A stretch of DNA of 64,000 nucleotides, taken from NCBI GenBank assembly GCA_021793235.1, contig JAJYTD010000001.1:460756-524755 (forward strand), given 5' to 3'. The notes under the pieces were generated by a model. That model was not told the DNA's origin, ran no database searches, and was given only the letters and a program-made list of their open reading frames with translations. The stretch's first letter is position 1. Every line of letters starts with the position of its first letter. This DNA comes from Actinomycetes bacterium (GTDB lineage: Bacteria; Actinomycetota; Actinomycetes; Streptosporangiales; Streptosporangiaceae). Below are positions 19,622 to 30,635 of the stretch, piece after piece. The position numbers and the translations under genes are program-made.

Positions 19622-21160
19622 TCAGTCCGGCGGTGCCGGGAAGAGCTCGGTGATCCTGGTGATCTCACGCGGCTCGCCGTTCCCGCCCCCCTCGGCGAAC
19701 TCCACTTCGGCGATCACCACCTGGCCCCAACTCAGGTAATCGATGAAGTCTTGACCGGTCACCTCGTAAGTGCCGCGGTCGTCCTCGATGTGGCCCGGAC
19801 CGGGCACGCAGAACTGTGCACAGAACACTTCGGTGTCGGTGGTGATGACGGCCTCCTCCGAAGCGCCGCCATCCGCGTCCTTCCACCGCGCGCTCCAGTC
19901 CTGCGGTGAGAGGGTCCCTTCAGAGGGCGGTGCGGAGGCGCCCTTCTCGACGCGGGTGTAGATCCACGGGCCATCGACCGGGTTCTCCTGCTCGGCCGGA
20001 TCGAACCGCACCACCGCGGTCTTCTCGGCTGCCTTTGGTGCCGCGGGGGAGGACGACGCCGGGGCCTCCGCGTCGGCCCCGGAACCACCGTTGCCGCTGA
20101 GGGCGGTCAGTGCCGCCCAGCCGCCCCCGCCGATCAGCGCCACCGCCAGCGCCGCCCCGCCCGCGATGAGGGGGACCCGCATGGCGCGCCGGGGCGGGCT
20201 GTCGTGCAACTGGATTACCCGCGGGAGCCGGTCGGGCTCCACGATGCCCTGCCATTCCCGGGAGAGCACCCTGGTCACCGCGGTGCCCTGGACCGCCGCG
20301 GTGTCGCCGTCGCTGATGGTCTCCCAGGCGGCGATGGCGGCCCCGAGCGCTTCGCGTACCGACGGACGGTCGTCGGGGTCCTTGGCCAGCGCCCTTCGCA
20401 CGACGGGAAGCAGCTCCGCCGGGACACCGTCGAGATCGGGATCGGCTGTGGACACGCGCTCCGCCAGCACATGGGGTTCGCCCAACCCGAACGGGAGCCG
20501 ACCAGTGGAGGCGAAGGCCAGGATGGCTCCCCACGCGAAGATGTCGGCCGCCGGCGAAGGAGCGTCTCCCTGGTGCCGTTCGGGGCTCAGCCAACCCGCT
20601 GCAGAGCGCCGCAGGTGTTCGTCGTCGCCCGGGAGGGCGCAGTCGAGGATCCGCGGGCCCGTGGAGCTGAGCAGGATGTTACTGGGTTTGAGGTCACCGT
20701 GCGCGACCTTCATGGCGTGCAGCGCCGAGATTCCTTCAGCCAGCCCGGCCGCGAGAGCGATGAGCCGGCCGGGGCCCATCGCTCCGTGCCTGCGCGCGTA
20801 CTGGGCCAGCGGCACCCCCGAGACATAGCTCATGGCCAGCCACGGAGGTGTCGTGGCCGTGTCGAAGTCGATCGGCGGCACGTAGCAGCGTCCGTCCGTG
20901 TTCGACAGTACAGCCAGTCGCTGGTGCAGTACCGTGCGTGTGTCGGGATCCTCCAGATGCGGTGAGTTCAGCACTTTCACCGCGACCAGGGGATCGCCCT
21001 TGGTCGTAGGGTTGACCGCCGCATAGGCGGTGCCGGTGCCGCCGGAGCCCAAGCGCCCGATCACCAGGTAGGGGCCCACTCTCCTGGGGTCACCGGAGGT
21101 GCGTTGCAGGAGGTTCGGCGGTACCAGAACGGAGATCTCGCGCTGGGAACGTCGGCTCAT
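19622..21160 (-). CDS. Receptor-like Ser/Thr protein kinase with altered HRD/DFG motifs
   Basis: A 512-residue protein. The N-terminal Hanks-type kinase domain has a glycine loop (GRLGSGGTG, 35-43) and VAVK (K62). The catalytic loop is HGDLKPSN (D156, N161), with Gly replacing the usual Arg. The metal-binding segment is LDCALPG (D173), with DCA in place of DFG. A membrane helix (~330-354) leads to an external domain of ~150 residues with two nearby Cys (FCAQFC). The Lys, both Asp and the Asn are kept, so activity is possible though the activation segment looks unusual. ATG 21160 has AGGA upstream. In related genomes rpsD, or no gene, occupies this position. Confidence 0.85.
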   Translation of the reverse strand: MSRRSQREISVLVPPNLLQRTSGDPRRVGPYLVIGRLGSGGTGTAYAAVNPTTKGDPLVAVKVLNSPHLEDPDTRTVLHQRLAVLSNTDGRCYVPPIDFDTATTPPWLAMSYVSGVPLAQYARRHGAMGPGRLIALAAGLAEGISALHAMKVAHGDLKPSNILLSSTGPRILDCALPGDDEHLRRSAAGWLSPERHQGDAPSPAADIFAWGAILAFASTGRLPFGLGEPHVLAERVSTADPDLDGVPAELLPVVRRALAKDPDDRPSVREALGAAIAAWETISDGDTAAVQGTAVTRVLSREWQGIVEPDRLPRVIQLHDSPPRRAMRVPLIAGGAALAVALIGGGGWAALTALSGNGGSGADAEAPASSSPAAPKAAEKTAVVRFDPAEQENPVDGPWIYTRVEKGASAPPSEGTLSPQDWSARWKDADGGASEEAVITTDTEVFCAQFCVPGPGHIEDDRGTYEVTGQDFIDYLSWGQVVIAEVEFAEGGGNGEPREITRITELFPAPPD

Positions 21161-21494
21161 GGGGGTCCTGTCTGAAACGGTTGTGCCCTGGGAATCGGGC
21201 GCCTGCATTGCCTCACGGGGGACGATGGCCTCAGGTTCGATTCTGCGGCATCCGCCCGCATCCGTCGACGTCGAGGGCACGCCGACGCGACCTCTGAATC
21301 TGGCAGCGTACAGTGCGACGCGCGGGAGAGGGGCAAGCGGCGGCCTCGCTGGACGCGATAGGGTCACCCGTACTCGGATCCTCGGGTTCCGGGGGCGCTG
21401 CCGGTCCTCCGCCCCCGCTCCCCGCTCCCGCGGAACGGATTCGGGCCCCTCGCCCCCTGAGGACCACACCACCCCGATTGTCAACGGAGTCCGC

Positions 21495-21887
21495 ATGCTG
21501 ACCGGAGGAGAAGTGGCCGCCCTCATCGCAGCGGTGGTCTGGACGGTTCTGGTCGCGTTCCTCTGCGTGGCCCTTGTCAAGCTGACGCGGCTGCTGTCGG
21601 AGACGACGAAGGTGGTGGCGGAGTTCGGTGAACGCGCCCGACCGATGCTGGACGACGTCGCGTCCACGGTCGAGAGGACCGGCGCCTCCCTCGACCGGGT
21701 CGAGGAGATCACCACCAACATCGCCACCACTACCGAGGACGTCTCCACCATGACCGCGCTGACACGCTCGGTGGTCACCGGGCCGCTGGTGAAGGTGGCG
21801 TCCTTCTCCTACGGCCTCCGCCGGGTTCTGGGGCAGCGCCGCACACTCGCCCTGATCCGCAGCCGCCGGAGGAGGCAGCGCGCATGA
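21495..21887 (+). CDS. DUF948 membrane protein
   Basis: A 130-residue protein with one N-terminal membrane helix (about residues 7-29, VAALIAAVVWTVLVAFLCVALVK). It is followed by a long amphipathic helix with Thr/Val-rich heptads (TTKVVAEFGERARPMLDDVASTVERTGASLDRVEEITTNIATTTEDVS), the DUF948 pattern, and an Arg-rich C-terminus. The function is unknown. Its place just before alaS is conserved in Streptomyces. ATG 21495 has ACGGAG 5 nt upstream. The stop overlaps the next start (ATGA). Confidence 0.82.
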   Translation: MLTGGEVAALIAAVVWTVLVAFLCVALVKLTRLLSETTKVVAEFGERARPMLDDVASTVERTGASLDRVEEITTNIATTTEDVSTMTALTRSVVTGPLVKVASFSYGLRRVLGQRRTLALIRSRRRRQRA

Positions 21888-22138
21888 TCGGCCGCCTCTT
21901 CTACTTCGCGGCAGGAGCGGCACTGGGCGGATACGCCGTGCACCGGCTCAACCGGGCGGTCCGCACCTGGAGCCCTGGTGGCATCGCCGACCGCGTGGAG
22001 GGCCACGTCGCCGACTACCGGGCCGCCCTGCGCGAGTTCAACGAGGACGTCCACGATGCCGTGGGGCACTACGAGGCCGAGCTGCGCCGCCGCTACGCGG
22101 TGGACCCGGACACGCCCCGAACCCTGCCCGAGCGCTGA
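21884..22138 (+). CDS. DUF6167-type small membrane protein
   Basis: An 84-residue protein with a short Gly/Ala-rich N-terminal hydrophobic segment (FYFAAGAALGGYAVHRLNR) and a charged helical remainder. It matches the small protein regularly encoded between the DUF948 gene and alaS in actinobacteria (named DUF6167 from memory). The function is unknown. Its ATG overlaps the DUF948 stop by 4 nt, so the pair is surely co-translated and may form a complex. Confidence 0.75.
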   Translation: MIGRLFYFAAGAALGGYAVHRLNRAVRTWSPGGIADRVEGHVADYRAALREFNEDVHDAVGHYEAELRRRYAVDPDTPRTLPER

Positions 22139-22452
22139 GCGGTACCGGCCCGAACGGCCACACGCCCGGAGCGTGCCGGCCCCGTCTGCTGATACGGTCA
22201 GGGAGCGGATTGTGGTGACCTCCTGGCGGCAATCTCAGGATTAGGATGTGTCCGTCTGCCGCCGCAGCGCCCTCGCACTCGGTGCCGAGGCCGGTATATA
22301 AGTAATCTTGGCTGTAGGCGCGGCGGATCCGATCGAACACCGGATCCGGTCCACTCTTCTCATCGACTGGACCCGGCATACGCGTCCGCACGGGGAACCG
22401 ACGGTGCCCGCCCGCAACACCGACAAGCCCACTCAATGAAGGACGGCCGCTG
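22139..22452. other. Leader/intergenic region before alaS
   Basis: 314 nt without a gene. It holds a TATATA-like patch (about 22294-22299) and an 8-bp hairpin CGGATCCG / CGGATCCG (22324-22331 and 22341-22348). I looked for a T-box (specifier loop, T-box sequence, terminator) and saw none. Confidence 0.4.
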
Positions 22453-25125
<2,673 letters not shown>

Positions 25126-25259
25126 CCAGGTCCGATAGGCGATCCCTCTCGTGCGGCAGAGCACGAGCCATCCAGCATCCTTGGCCGACGGGGAGAAAGG
25201 AACCCTGTGCTGACCCGATATCGCCGTGAACTTGCTGCCCGCCCCGGGGAGCCCCTGCG

Positions 25260-25739
25260 TTGAGGAACGGCGTACGTATCGCGGTGGACCCGGGCAGTGT
25301 GCGGATCGGAGTCGCCGCCAGTGACCCCAGCGGCATACTGGCGACTCCCGTGGAAACGGTCCGGCGCGGAAAGGGCGATCTGGACCGGATCATGGAACTC
25401 GTGGTGGAATACGAGGCGCGTGAGGTCCTTGTGGGCCATCCCTCCTCGCTTTCGGGTGAGGAGGGGACGGCGGCCCGAAGCGCACGCTCGTTCGCCGTGG
25501 CTCTCGCCCGCAGACTCGCTCCGGTACCGGTGCGTCTGGTTGATGAGCGGCTGACCACGGTGACGGCGCAGAGCCATTTGCGATCGGGTGCCTCGTTCGG
25601 CAAGCGTGGCGCGCGGGGCGGCAGGGCCCGGCGTTCGGTCATCGACCAGGCCGCGGCGACAGTGCTGTTGCAGAGTGCGCTCGACATGGAGCGGCGGACC
25701 GGCAGCCCCCCGGGGGAAGCCGTCGGAGAGAATGCATGA
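25260..25739 (+). CDS. ruvX: RuvX/YqgF RNase H-fold nuclease
   Basis: A 159-residue YqgF family protein with a RuvC-like fold. The catalytic acids are Asp in IAVDPGSVRIGVA, Glu in LVDERLTTVTA and the late Asp in SVIDQAAATVLLQ, the same triad pattern as RuvX. The family is implicated in 16S rRNA 5'-end maturation and in junction resolution; which applies here is not shown. The start is TTG 25260 with GGGGAG upstream. The stop overlaps mltG by 4 nt (ATGA). Confidence 0.92.
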   Translation: MRNGVRIAVDPGSVRIGVAASDPSGILATPVETVRRGKGDLDRIMELVVEYEAREVLVGHPSSLSGEEGTAARSARSFAVALARRLAPVPVRLVDERLTTVTAQSHLRSGASFGKRGARGGRARRSVIDQAAATVLLQSALDMERRTGSPPGEAVGENA

Positions 25740-27850
25740 GCGACAATGAGCCCTACGACGATCGCTACGAACGCCGCGGTCGTCGGCGCAGGGAACGCGA
25801 ACGCGGCCCCGACCCGTTGACCGACCCCTGGCCGCAGCGGCCTTCCCGCAGGCGGTCACAGGAGGACCCGTTGACGGACCCCTGGCCGCGGCGGCCCACC
25901 TCCGGCCGGCCACAGAATGACCCGCTCACCGACCCCTGGCGGGCCGAGACGCCGGTACCGCGGTACGAGGAGTCAGGTCCGGCCACCGGAGGATGGGACC
26001 GTCGGGAAGCGGCCCGACCACGGCCAGAGGACCAGTGGCGCGCCCAGCGTTCCAGAAGCTCCGCGGGGCAGGAAACCGCCGGCTGGGCCGACCCCGCACC
26101 GTCCCAGCCGCTGGACCCGATTCTGGACGCGCCGCGGAACCGCCAAAGACATCCCCGGCGGGGAGCGGACCGGGCGAGCGGAGGCGCCGACACCGATCCG
26201 CTGAGCGCCTCACGTGTCGGCGGTGAGGTGAGTGCGGAGGCCGACCGCGGCAGGCAGACCGGTCGGAGGGCATCCAGAGACGGTGATCCGCGGCCGCGGG
26301 AGGATTACGCGCCACGCGGACACCGACACCGGAGGCCGGAAGCGGAGCGGCGTGAAGACGTCGGAGATCCGCCGCTTCCGGCACGGGGACACGGGCAGGT
26401 CGACGATCGGCCCCGCGCCCGGCGGCGGGCCGCGGATGCCCCGCCCAGGGAGGAGCCCCGTGAACCCAACCCATGGGATCCCCAAGAGGGAGAGCCGGAG
26501 CTGGAGCCGGCCGCGCCGCGCGTGCTGGACTTCGACTCCGTTCCCGTGCGACGTAAACGCGCACGGGGGATGGACGAGGGCGGCGGTGACCGTGCCCCGG
26601 GCCGTCGTCGGCGGTCGGCTCCGGCCGAGGAGACCGGCCGTTTCGAGGAGGGGGACGGAGCAGAGGAGCCGGCGAGGAGGGGCTCCGTCCCGGCCGATGA
26701 CGACGGAGAGGACGGTGCGGCCGACCGTGGGCGGCGCTCCCGGCAGGGGCGCGGTAGGCGGAGTCGCTCCTCCCGCGCATCCGGTAAGGCGGTCCGCAAA
26801 CGGCGTGGGCGGCGCGGGCGCAAAGGTGTCGTGGTGGTGGCAATCGTCGCCCTGACCGCGGTCATCGGCGGCGGCGGATACGTATTGGCCCGCGATTATG
26901 TCTTCCCGCCCGACTTCGACGGTGAAGGCAGCGGAGAGGTGGAGGTGGCGGTCGAGGACGGGGCCAGCGGCGCCGTCATCGCCGAGGCTCTGGAGGAGAA
27001 GGGGGTCGTGGCGAGCTCCCGTGCGTTCATCAACGCGCTGGGTGATCACGGCGGTGAGATCACGCCGGGCACCTACCGACTGCGTTCCCAGATGAGCGGC
27101 GAGGCCGCGGTCGCGATGCTGCTCGACCCCGATGCGCGCATCGGGGTGCGGGTGACGATCAGGGAAGGGCTGCGGGCCGAGAGGATCCTGGAGGAGCTCT
27201 CCGAGAAGGGCGGACTTCCGGCGGAGGACCTCGAAGCGGCCTACGCGGACGAGGAGGGGCTCGGTCTGCCGCCGTATGCGGAGAAGGGAGCGGAGGGCTA
27301 CCTGTTCCCCGACACCTACATGGTCGACCGCGACGCCGAAGCCCATGAGGTCCTCAAGAAGATGGTGGACCGGTACAAGACCGCCGCCGAGGAGATCGGT
27401 CTGGAGCAGCGCGCCGCGGAGGCGGGCCTCACCCCGAACGAAGCCGTATCGCTGGCCGCGATCATCCAGGCGGAAGCGGGCACGGTGGAGGACATGCCGA
27501 AGATCTCCGAGGTGGTCTACAACCGCCTGGAGGAAGGGATGAACCTCAAGATGGACAGTACGTGCTTCTACGCCATCGAGGAGTACGGCATCGCGATGAA
27601 CTCCACCCAGCAGCAGAAGTGCAGGGAGTCGGAGAGCGGATACGAGACCTACTTCAGCGAAGGGCTCCCGGCCGGACCGATCGTCAGTCCCGGCAAGGAC
27701 GCGTTGGAGGCGGCGTTGGAGCCGTCAGACGACGGCTGGCTGTACTTCGTGACCACGGACCCCGAGAACAGCGTCACGGAGTTCGCCAAGACAGAAGCGC
27801 AGTTCTTCGAATTGCGCGACGAGTTCAACCGGAATCAGGGGGGCGGCTGA
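25736..27850 (+). CDS. mltG: Endolytic transglycosylase MltG with a long disordered N-terminus
   Basis: A 704-residue protein. Residues 1-~360 are Arg/Glu/Asp/Pro-rich and almost certainly disordered and cytoplasmic. They include three tandem 18-residue repeats beginning DPLTDPW at residues 26, 44 and 62. A single membrane helix follows (~364-386, GVVVVAIVALTAVIGGGGYVLA), then the extracytoplasmic YceG/MltG domain. The catalytic Glu lies in AAIIQAEAGT (E580), and NSTQQQ and GLPAGPIVSPG motifs are present. MltG cuts nascent glycan strands and sets their length. Extended N-termini occur in other actinobacterial MltG proteins, but this one is very long. Confidence 0.93.
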   Translation: MSDNEPYDDRYERRGRRRRERERGPDPLTDPWPQRPSRRRSQEDPLTDPWPRRPTSGRPQNDPLTDPWRAETPVPRYEESGPATGGWDRREAARPRPEDQWRAQRSRSSAGQETAGWADPAPSQPLDPILDAPRNRQRHPRRGADRASGGADTDPLSASRVGGEVSAEADRGRQTGRRASRDGDPRPREDYAPRGHRHRRPEAERREDVGDPPLPARGHGQVDDRPRARRRAADAPPREEPREPNPWDPQEGEPELEPAAPRVLDFDSVPVRRKRARGMDEGGGDRAPGRRRRSAPAEETGRFEEGDGAEEPARRGSVPADDDGEDGAADRGRRSRQGRGRRSRSSRASGKAVRKRRGRRGRKGVVVVAIVALTAVIGGGGYVLARDYVFPPDFDGEGSGEVEVAVEDGASGAVIAEALEEKGVVASSRAFINALGDHGGEITPGTYRLRSQMSGEAAVAMLLDPDARIGVRVTIREGLRAERILEELSEKGGLPAEDLEAAYADEEGLGLPPYAEKGAEGYLFPDTYMVDRDAEAHEVLKKMVDRYKTAAEEIGLEQRAAEAGLTPNEAVSLAAIIQAEAGTVEDMPKISEVVYNRLEEGMNLKMDSTCFYAIEEYGIAMNSTQQQKCRESESGYETYFSEGLPAGPIVSPGKDALEAALEPSDDGWLYFVTTDPENSVTEFAKTEAQFFELRDEFNRNQGGG
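25811..25972 (+). repeat. Three tandem 54-bp (18-codon) repeats inside mltG
   Basis: Near-identical units start at 25811, 25865 and 25919, exactly 54 nt apart. Each begins GACCCG(T/C)T(G/C)AC(C/G) and encodes DPLTDPW. The first two share most of their length; the third diverges after the DPLTDPW core. Confidence 0.8.
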
Positions 27851-28689
27851 TGCGCGCCGCGGTTCTGGGCTCGCCCGTCGCCCACTCGCTGTCGCCTGCC
27901 CTGCACACGGCGGCCTATGCCGAACTCGGTCTGGCCCAGACGTGGCGGTATGACCGCTTCGACTGCGACGAGGCCTTTCTGCCCGGGTTCCTCAAGGGCT
28001 GCGATGACTCCTGGGCGGGACTCTCGCTGACCATGCCGCTCAAGCGGGCGGCGCTGGACCTGGCGGATGAAGCCGACCGGTCGGCCCAAGAGGTCGGTGC
28101 GGCGAACACACTGGTCTTTCGGTCCGGTCGTCGGCACGCTTACAACACCGATGTCCACGGGATCGAAGCGGCGCTGCGCGAAGCCGGTATCGACCGGGTG
28201 CGTTCGGCCGCGGTTCTTGGCGGCGGAGCGACCGCGGCTTCGGCCGTGGCCGCGCTGCGCGGGCTGGAAGCGACCGCAGCAGGTGCGATCACCGTGCTGG
28301 CCAGGAACCCGGCCCGTGCCGCTGGTGTGGTAGCCGCTGCCGAACGCATGGCGCTGCCCATCGCGACGGCGCCGCTTGAGCGGATCGAGCGGTATCTCGA
28401 CGTCGACCTCGTCGTTTCCACGCTCCCGGCCGGGGCCGCTGACCCCTACGCCGCTGTGGTCGCGCAGAGCGGAGCGGCCCTCTTCGACGTCGTCTACAGC
28501 CCGTGGCCGACCGCGATCGCGACGGCCGTGGCCGCTATGGGGCAGCCGGTGGTCAGCGGGTTCGCGATGCTGTTGCACCAGGCGGGAGCGCAGGTGGAGC
28601 TGATGACCGGGGTCGAGAAGGCGCCGATCGAAGCGATGCGCGCGGCGGGCGCGGCCGAACTCCGGCGGCGTTTTGGGGACCGGGAATAA
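27850..28689 (+). CDS. aroE: Shikimate dehydrogenase
   Basis: A 279-residue AroE that reduces 3-dehydroshikimate with NADPH. The substrate site SPVAHSLSPALH, the catalytic Lys in LTMPLKRAAL, the Asp in YNTDVHGIEAAL, the nucleotide loop LGGGATAASA and the C-terminal GFAMLLHQAGAQVELMTG are all present. The ATG overlaps the mltG stop by one base (TGATG). The common downstream aroC-aroK-aroB genes do not follow; a ~400-nt leader and infC do. Confidence 0.93.
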   Translation: MRAAVLGSPVAHSLSPALHTAAYAELGLAQTWRYDRFDCDEAFLPGFLKGCDDSWAGLSLTMPLKRAALDLADEADRSAQEVGAANTLVFRSGRRHAYNTDVHGIEAALREAGIDRVRSAAVLGGGATAASAVAALRGLEATAAGAITVLARNPARAAGVVAAAERMALPIATAPLERIERYLDVDLVVSTLPAGAADPYAAVVAQSGAALFDVVYSPWPTAIATAVAAMGQPVVSGFAMLLHQAGAQVELMTGVEKAPIEAMRAAGAAELRRRFGDRE

Positions 28690-28793
28690 CCCTGCCCGGC
28701 AGGGGGTTGACGGCCTCGGGGTGTCAGCCGGTCAGCGAGCAGTGCGCGAGCGCCGCCGCGCTCGCGGCGTGAACGCCGCGGCCGTTTTGCTGG

Positions 28794-28799
28794 TAGAGT
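28794..28799 (+). promoter_or_regulatory. Candidate -10 element of the infC-rpmI-rplT operon
   Basis: TAGAGT fits the actinobacterial TANNNT -10 and lies ~300 nt before infC, at the head of the structured leader. No good -35 (TTGACA-like) is seen 16-18 nt upstream. Confidence 0.35.
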
Positions 28800-28815
28800 G
28801 TTGTCCTGACCTGAT

Positions 28816-28866
28816 CCGGCGCTACAGAAGCGCCGGGCACGTAAGCGGAGGTGGATCCTCCCACCT
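28816..28866 (+). promoter_or_regulatory. Tandem hairpins in the infC leader
   Basis: Two perfect stems follow one another: CCGGCGCT / AGCGCCGG (28816-28823, 28829-28836; 5-nt loop) and AGGTGG / CCACCT (28849-28854, 28861-28866; 6-nt loop). They are followed by a terminator-like hairpin at 28991. In other bacteria the infC-rpmI-rplT leader responds to L20 or IF-3, so this region is a candidate cis-regulatory RNA. Confidence 0.5.
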
Positions 28867-28990
28867 GCCGGGGCTCAACCCGCGCAGGTCCCGGTCGACG
28901 ACGTGCGTCGTTGTCGCCGTTTCGAATGGCGGCGATCGGCGCAGGCGGAGACGATGATCTCCGTCGCCGTCGGCGTATTCCGGTGGATCA

Positions 28991-29019
28991 CCCCGCTTGC
29001 ACACGGCTGGCGGGGTTTT
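28991..29019 (+). terminator. Attenuator-like hairpin plus T-tract in the infC leader
   Basis: CCCCGC (28991-28996) pairs with GCGGGG (29010-29015), directly followed by TTTTCGCTTT. It lies ~75 nt before the infC start, inside the leader rather than after a gene. T-tracts are otherwise rare at hairpins in this window, which makes premature termination control plausible. Confidence 0.5.
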
Positions 29020-29094
29020 CGCTTTCCAGGGTTCCGGACGGGACCGGGTGACCCCCCACAGACAGCAATTACGACAAAGCTAGGGAGGGGTCCC

Positions 29095-29700
29095 ATCAGC
29101 GCCGAGCCCCGCATCAATGACCGCATCAGGGTTTCCGAGGTCCGCCTCGTCGGGCCCAACGGCGAGCAGGTCGGTATCGTCCCCGTGCAGGATGCGCTCC
29201 GTCTTGCCCAGGAGGCCGATCTCGACCTCGTCGAAGTCGCCCCGACTGCCCGGCCGCCGGTCGCCAAGCTGATGGACTACGGCAAGTACAAGTACGAGTC
29301 CGCGGTCAAAGCGCGTGAGTCGCGCAAGAACCAGTCGAACACGATCATCAAGGAGATCAAGCTCCGGCCGAAGATCGACCCGCACGACTACGAGACCAAA
29401 AAGGGTCACGTGGTGCGGTTCCTCAAGGGCGGGGACAAGGTCAAGGTGACGATCATGTTCCGCGGCCGTGAGCAGTCCCGGCCGGAGCTGGGGCGCCGCC
29501 TGCTGGCTCGGCTGGCCGAGGACGTACAGGACTTGGGCGCGGTCGAGTCCCAGCCCAAGCAGGACGGCCGGAACATGGTGATGGTGATCGGTCCGCACAA
29601 GCGCCGCTCTGATCACAAGGCGGAGGCGCGCGCCGCCGCCGGCGGCGACAGGCCGAGCAGGGAGCAGCGCCAGGAGGAGCAGGCCGGCCAGGGGGGCTGA
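29095..29700 (+). CDS. infC: Translation initiation factor IF-3 (ATC start)
   Basis: A 201-residue IF-3. The N-terminal domain begins [28 protein letters not shown], then a Lys-rich linker and the C-terminal ribosome-binding domain ([34 protein letters not shown]). Homology starts exactly at ISAEPRIN, and GGGAGGGG (29083-29090) lies 4 nt before ATC 29095. No ATG, GTG or TTG is suitably placed. IF-3 discriminates against non-canonical starts, so an ATC start permits autoregulation, as described for the AUU start of E. coli infC. Confidence 0.93.
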   Translation: MSAEPRINDRIRVSEVRLVGPNGEQVGIVPVQDALRLAQEADLDLVEVAPTARPPVAKLMDYGKYKYESAVKARESRKNQSNTIIKEIKLRPKIDPHDYETKKGHVVRFLKGGDKVKVTIMFRGREQSRPELGRRLLARLAEDVQDLGAVESQPKQDGRNMVMVIGPHKRRSDHKAEARAAAGGDRPSREQRQEEQAGQGG

Positions 29701-29745
29701 TCCCCGAAGGGGCCACCGTCTCCGGCGGGAACCGGGGAACCCACC

Positions 29746-29771
29746 GCCGCGGGCTCGGTCGGGCCCGCGGC
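29746..29771 (+). terminator. Hairpin between infC and rpmI
   Basis: A perfect 9-bp stem, GCCGCGGGC / GCCCGCGGC, with an 8-nt loop, 45 nt after infC. The three genes are normally co-transcribed, so this may be a partial terminator or processing site. Confidence 0.4.
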
Positions 29772-29876
29772 GCAGGTGCGTTTGCGTGTCCGTGCGCCTT
29801 CAGGCCGTGTGCAGAGCAGAGCAAGTCCGCGCCGCCGTCATGACGGGGCGCCGAGTGTTAGGAGACGACGGCGACA

Positions 29877-30068
29877 ATGCCGAAGAACAAATCGCACAGC
29901 GGAGCCCGCAAGCGTTTCCGCAAGACCGGCTCCGGCAAGATCATGCGCCGCCGTGCCAACAAGAACCACCTGCTTGAGCACAAGCCGTCCAAGCGGACCC
30001 GTCGTCTCAGCAAGGAAGCCGTCCTCCCGCCCGCCGACGCGAAGAGGATCAAGAAGCTGCTCGACTAG
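29877..30068 (+). CDS. rpmI: 50S ribosomal protein L35
   Basis: A 63-residue, very basic L35 ([44 protein letters not shown]). Its length and sequence are typical. AGGAG lies ~10 nt before the ATG. It stands in the canonical infC-rpmI-rplT order. Confidence 0.97.
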   Translation: MPKNKSHSGARKRFRKTGSGKIMRRRANKNHLLEHKPSKRTRRLSKEAVLPPADAKRIKKLLD

Positions 30069-30235
30069 GGAGACCTCAAGGCTTTCCATCCGTTCCGTCG
30101 GACCGCTCCAGACCCGTGTGGCCATCGGGGTGGTGTCCTGACGGGGGTCCACGTTCCGCCCGGCCCAGTCGGTCCAGCCGGCTCGGCCGACCGGTGGCGC
30201 GGTGATCGCGCACCGGCAACCCACGAGGAGTTCCA

Positions 30236-30613
30236 GTGGCACGCGTGAAGCGGGCTATCAACGCCAAGAAGAAGCGTCGGGTCGTCCTTGAGCGCGCCAG
30301 CGGCTACCGCGGCCAGCGGTCGCGCCTGTACCGCAAGGCCAAGGAGCAGATGCTCCACTCGATGACCTACGCCTACCGGGACCGCAAGGACCGCAAGGGG
30401 CAGTTCCGTCGGCTGTGGATCCAGCGCATCAATGCCGGGGCGCGCGCCAACGGTCTGACCTACAACCGGTTCATGCAGGGCTTGAAGGCGTCGGGTATCG
30501 AGATCGACCGCCGCATGCTGGCCGAGCTCGCGGTGAATGACGAGGCGGCCTTTGCCGCGCTTGTCGAGACCGCCAAGAAAGCGCTGCCGGCCCCGGCCCG
30601 GTCCGCGGCCTGA
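30236..30613 (+). CDS. rplT: 50S ribosomal protein L20
   Basis: A 125-residue L20 ([38 protein letters not shown]) with the conserved [18 protein letters not shown] and globular C-terminal domain. It is needed early in 50S assembly. GTG 30236 has GAGGAG 6 nt upstream. In Firmicutes L20 represses its own operon through the leader RNA; whether it does so here is open. Confidence 0.97.
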   Translation: MARVKRAINAKKKRRVVLERASGYRGQRSRLYRKAKEQMLHSMTYAYRDRKDRKGQFRRLWIQRINAGARANGLTYNRFMQGLKASGIEIDRRMLAELAVNDEAAFAALVETAKKALPAPARSAA

Positions 30614-30635
30614 CGGCGCGGCAGAACCTGACGCG

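Noticed and set aside
22139..22452. Possible T-box riboswitch before alaS
   Set aside because: No T-box consensus, specifier hairpin or terminator could be found; only a short GGATCC-type hairpin is present.
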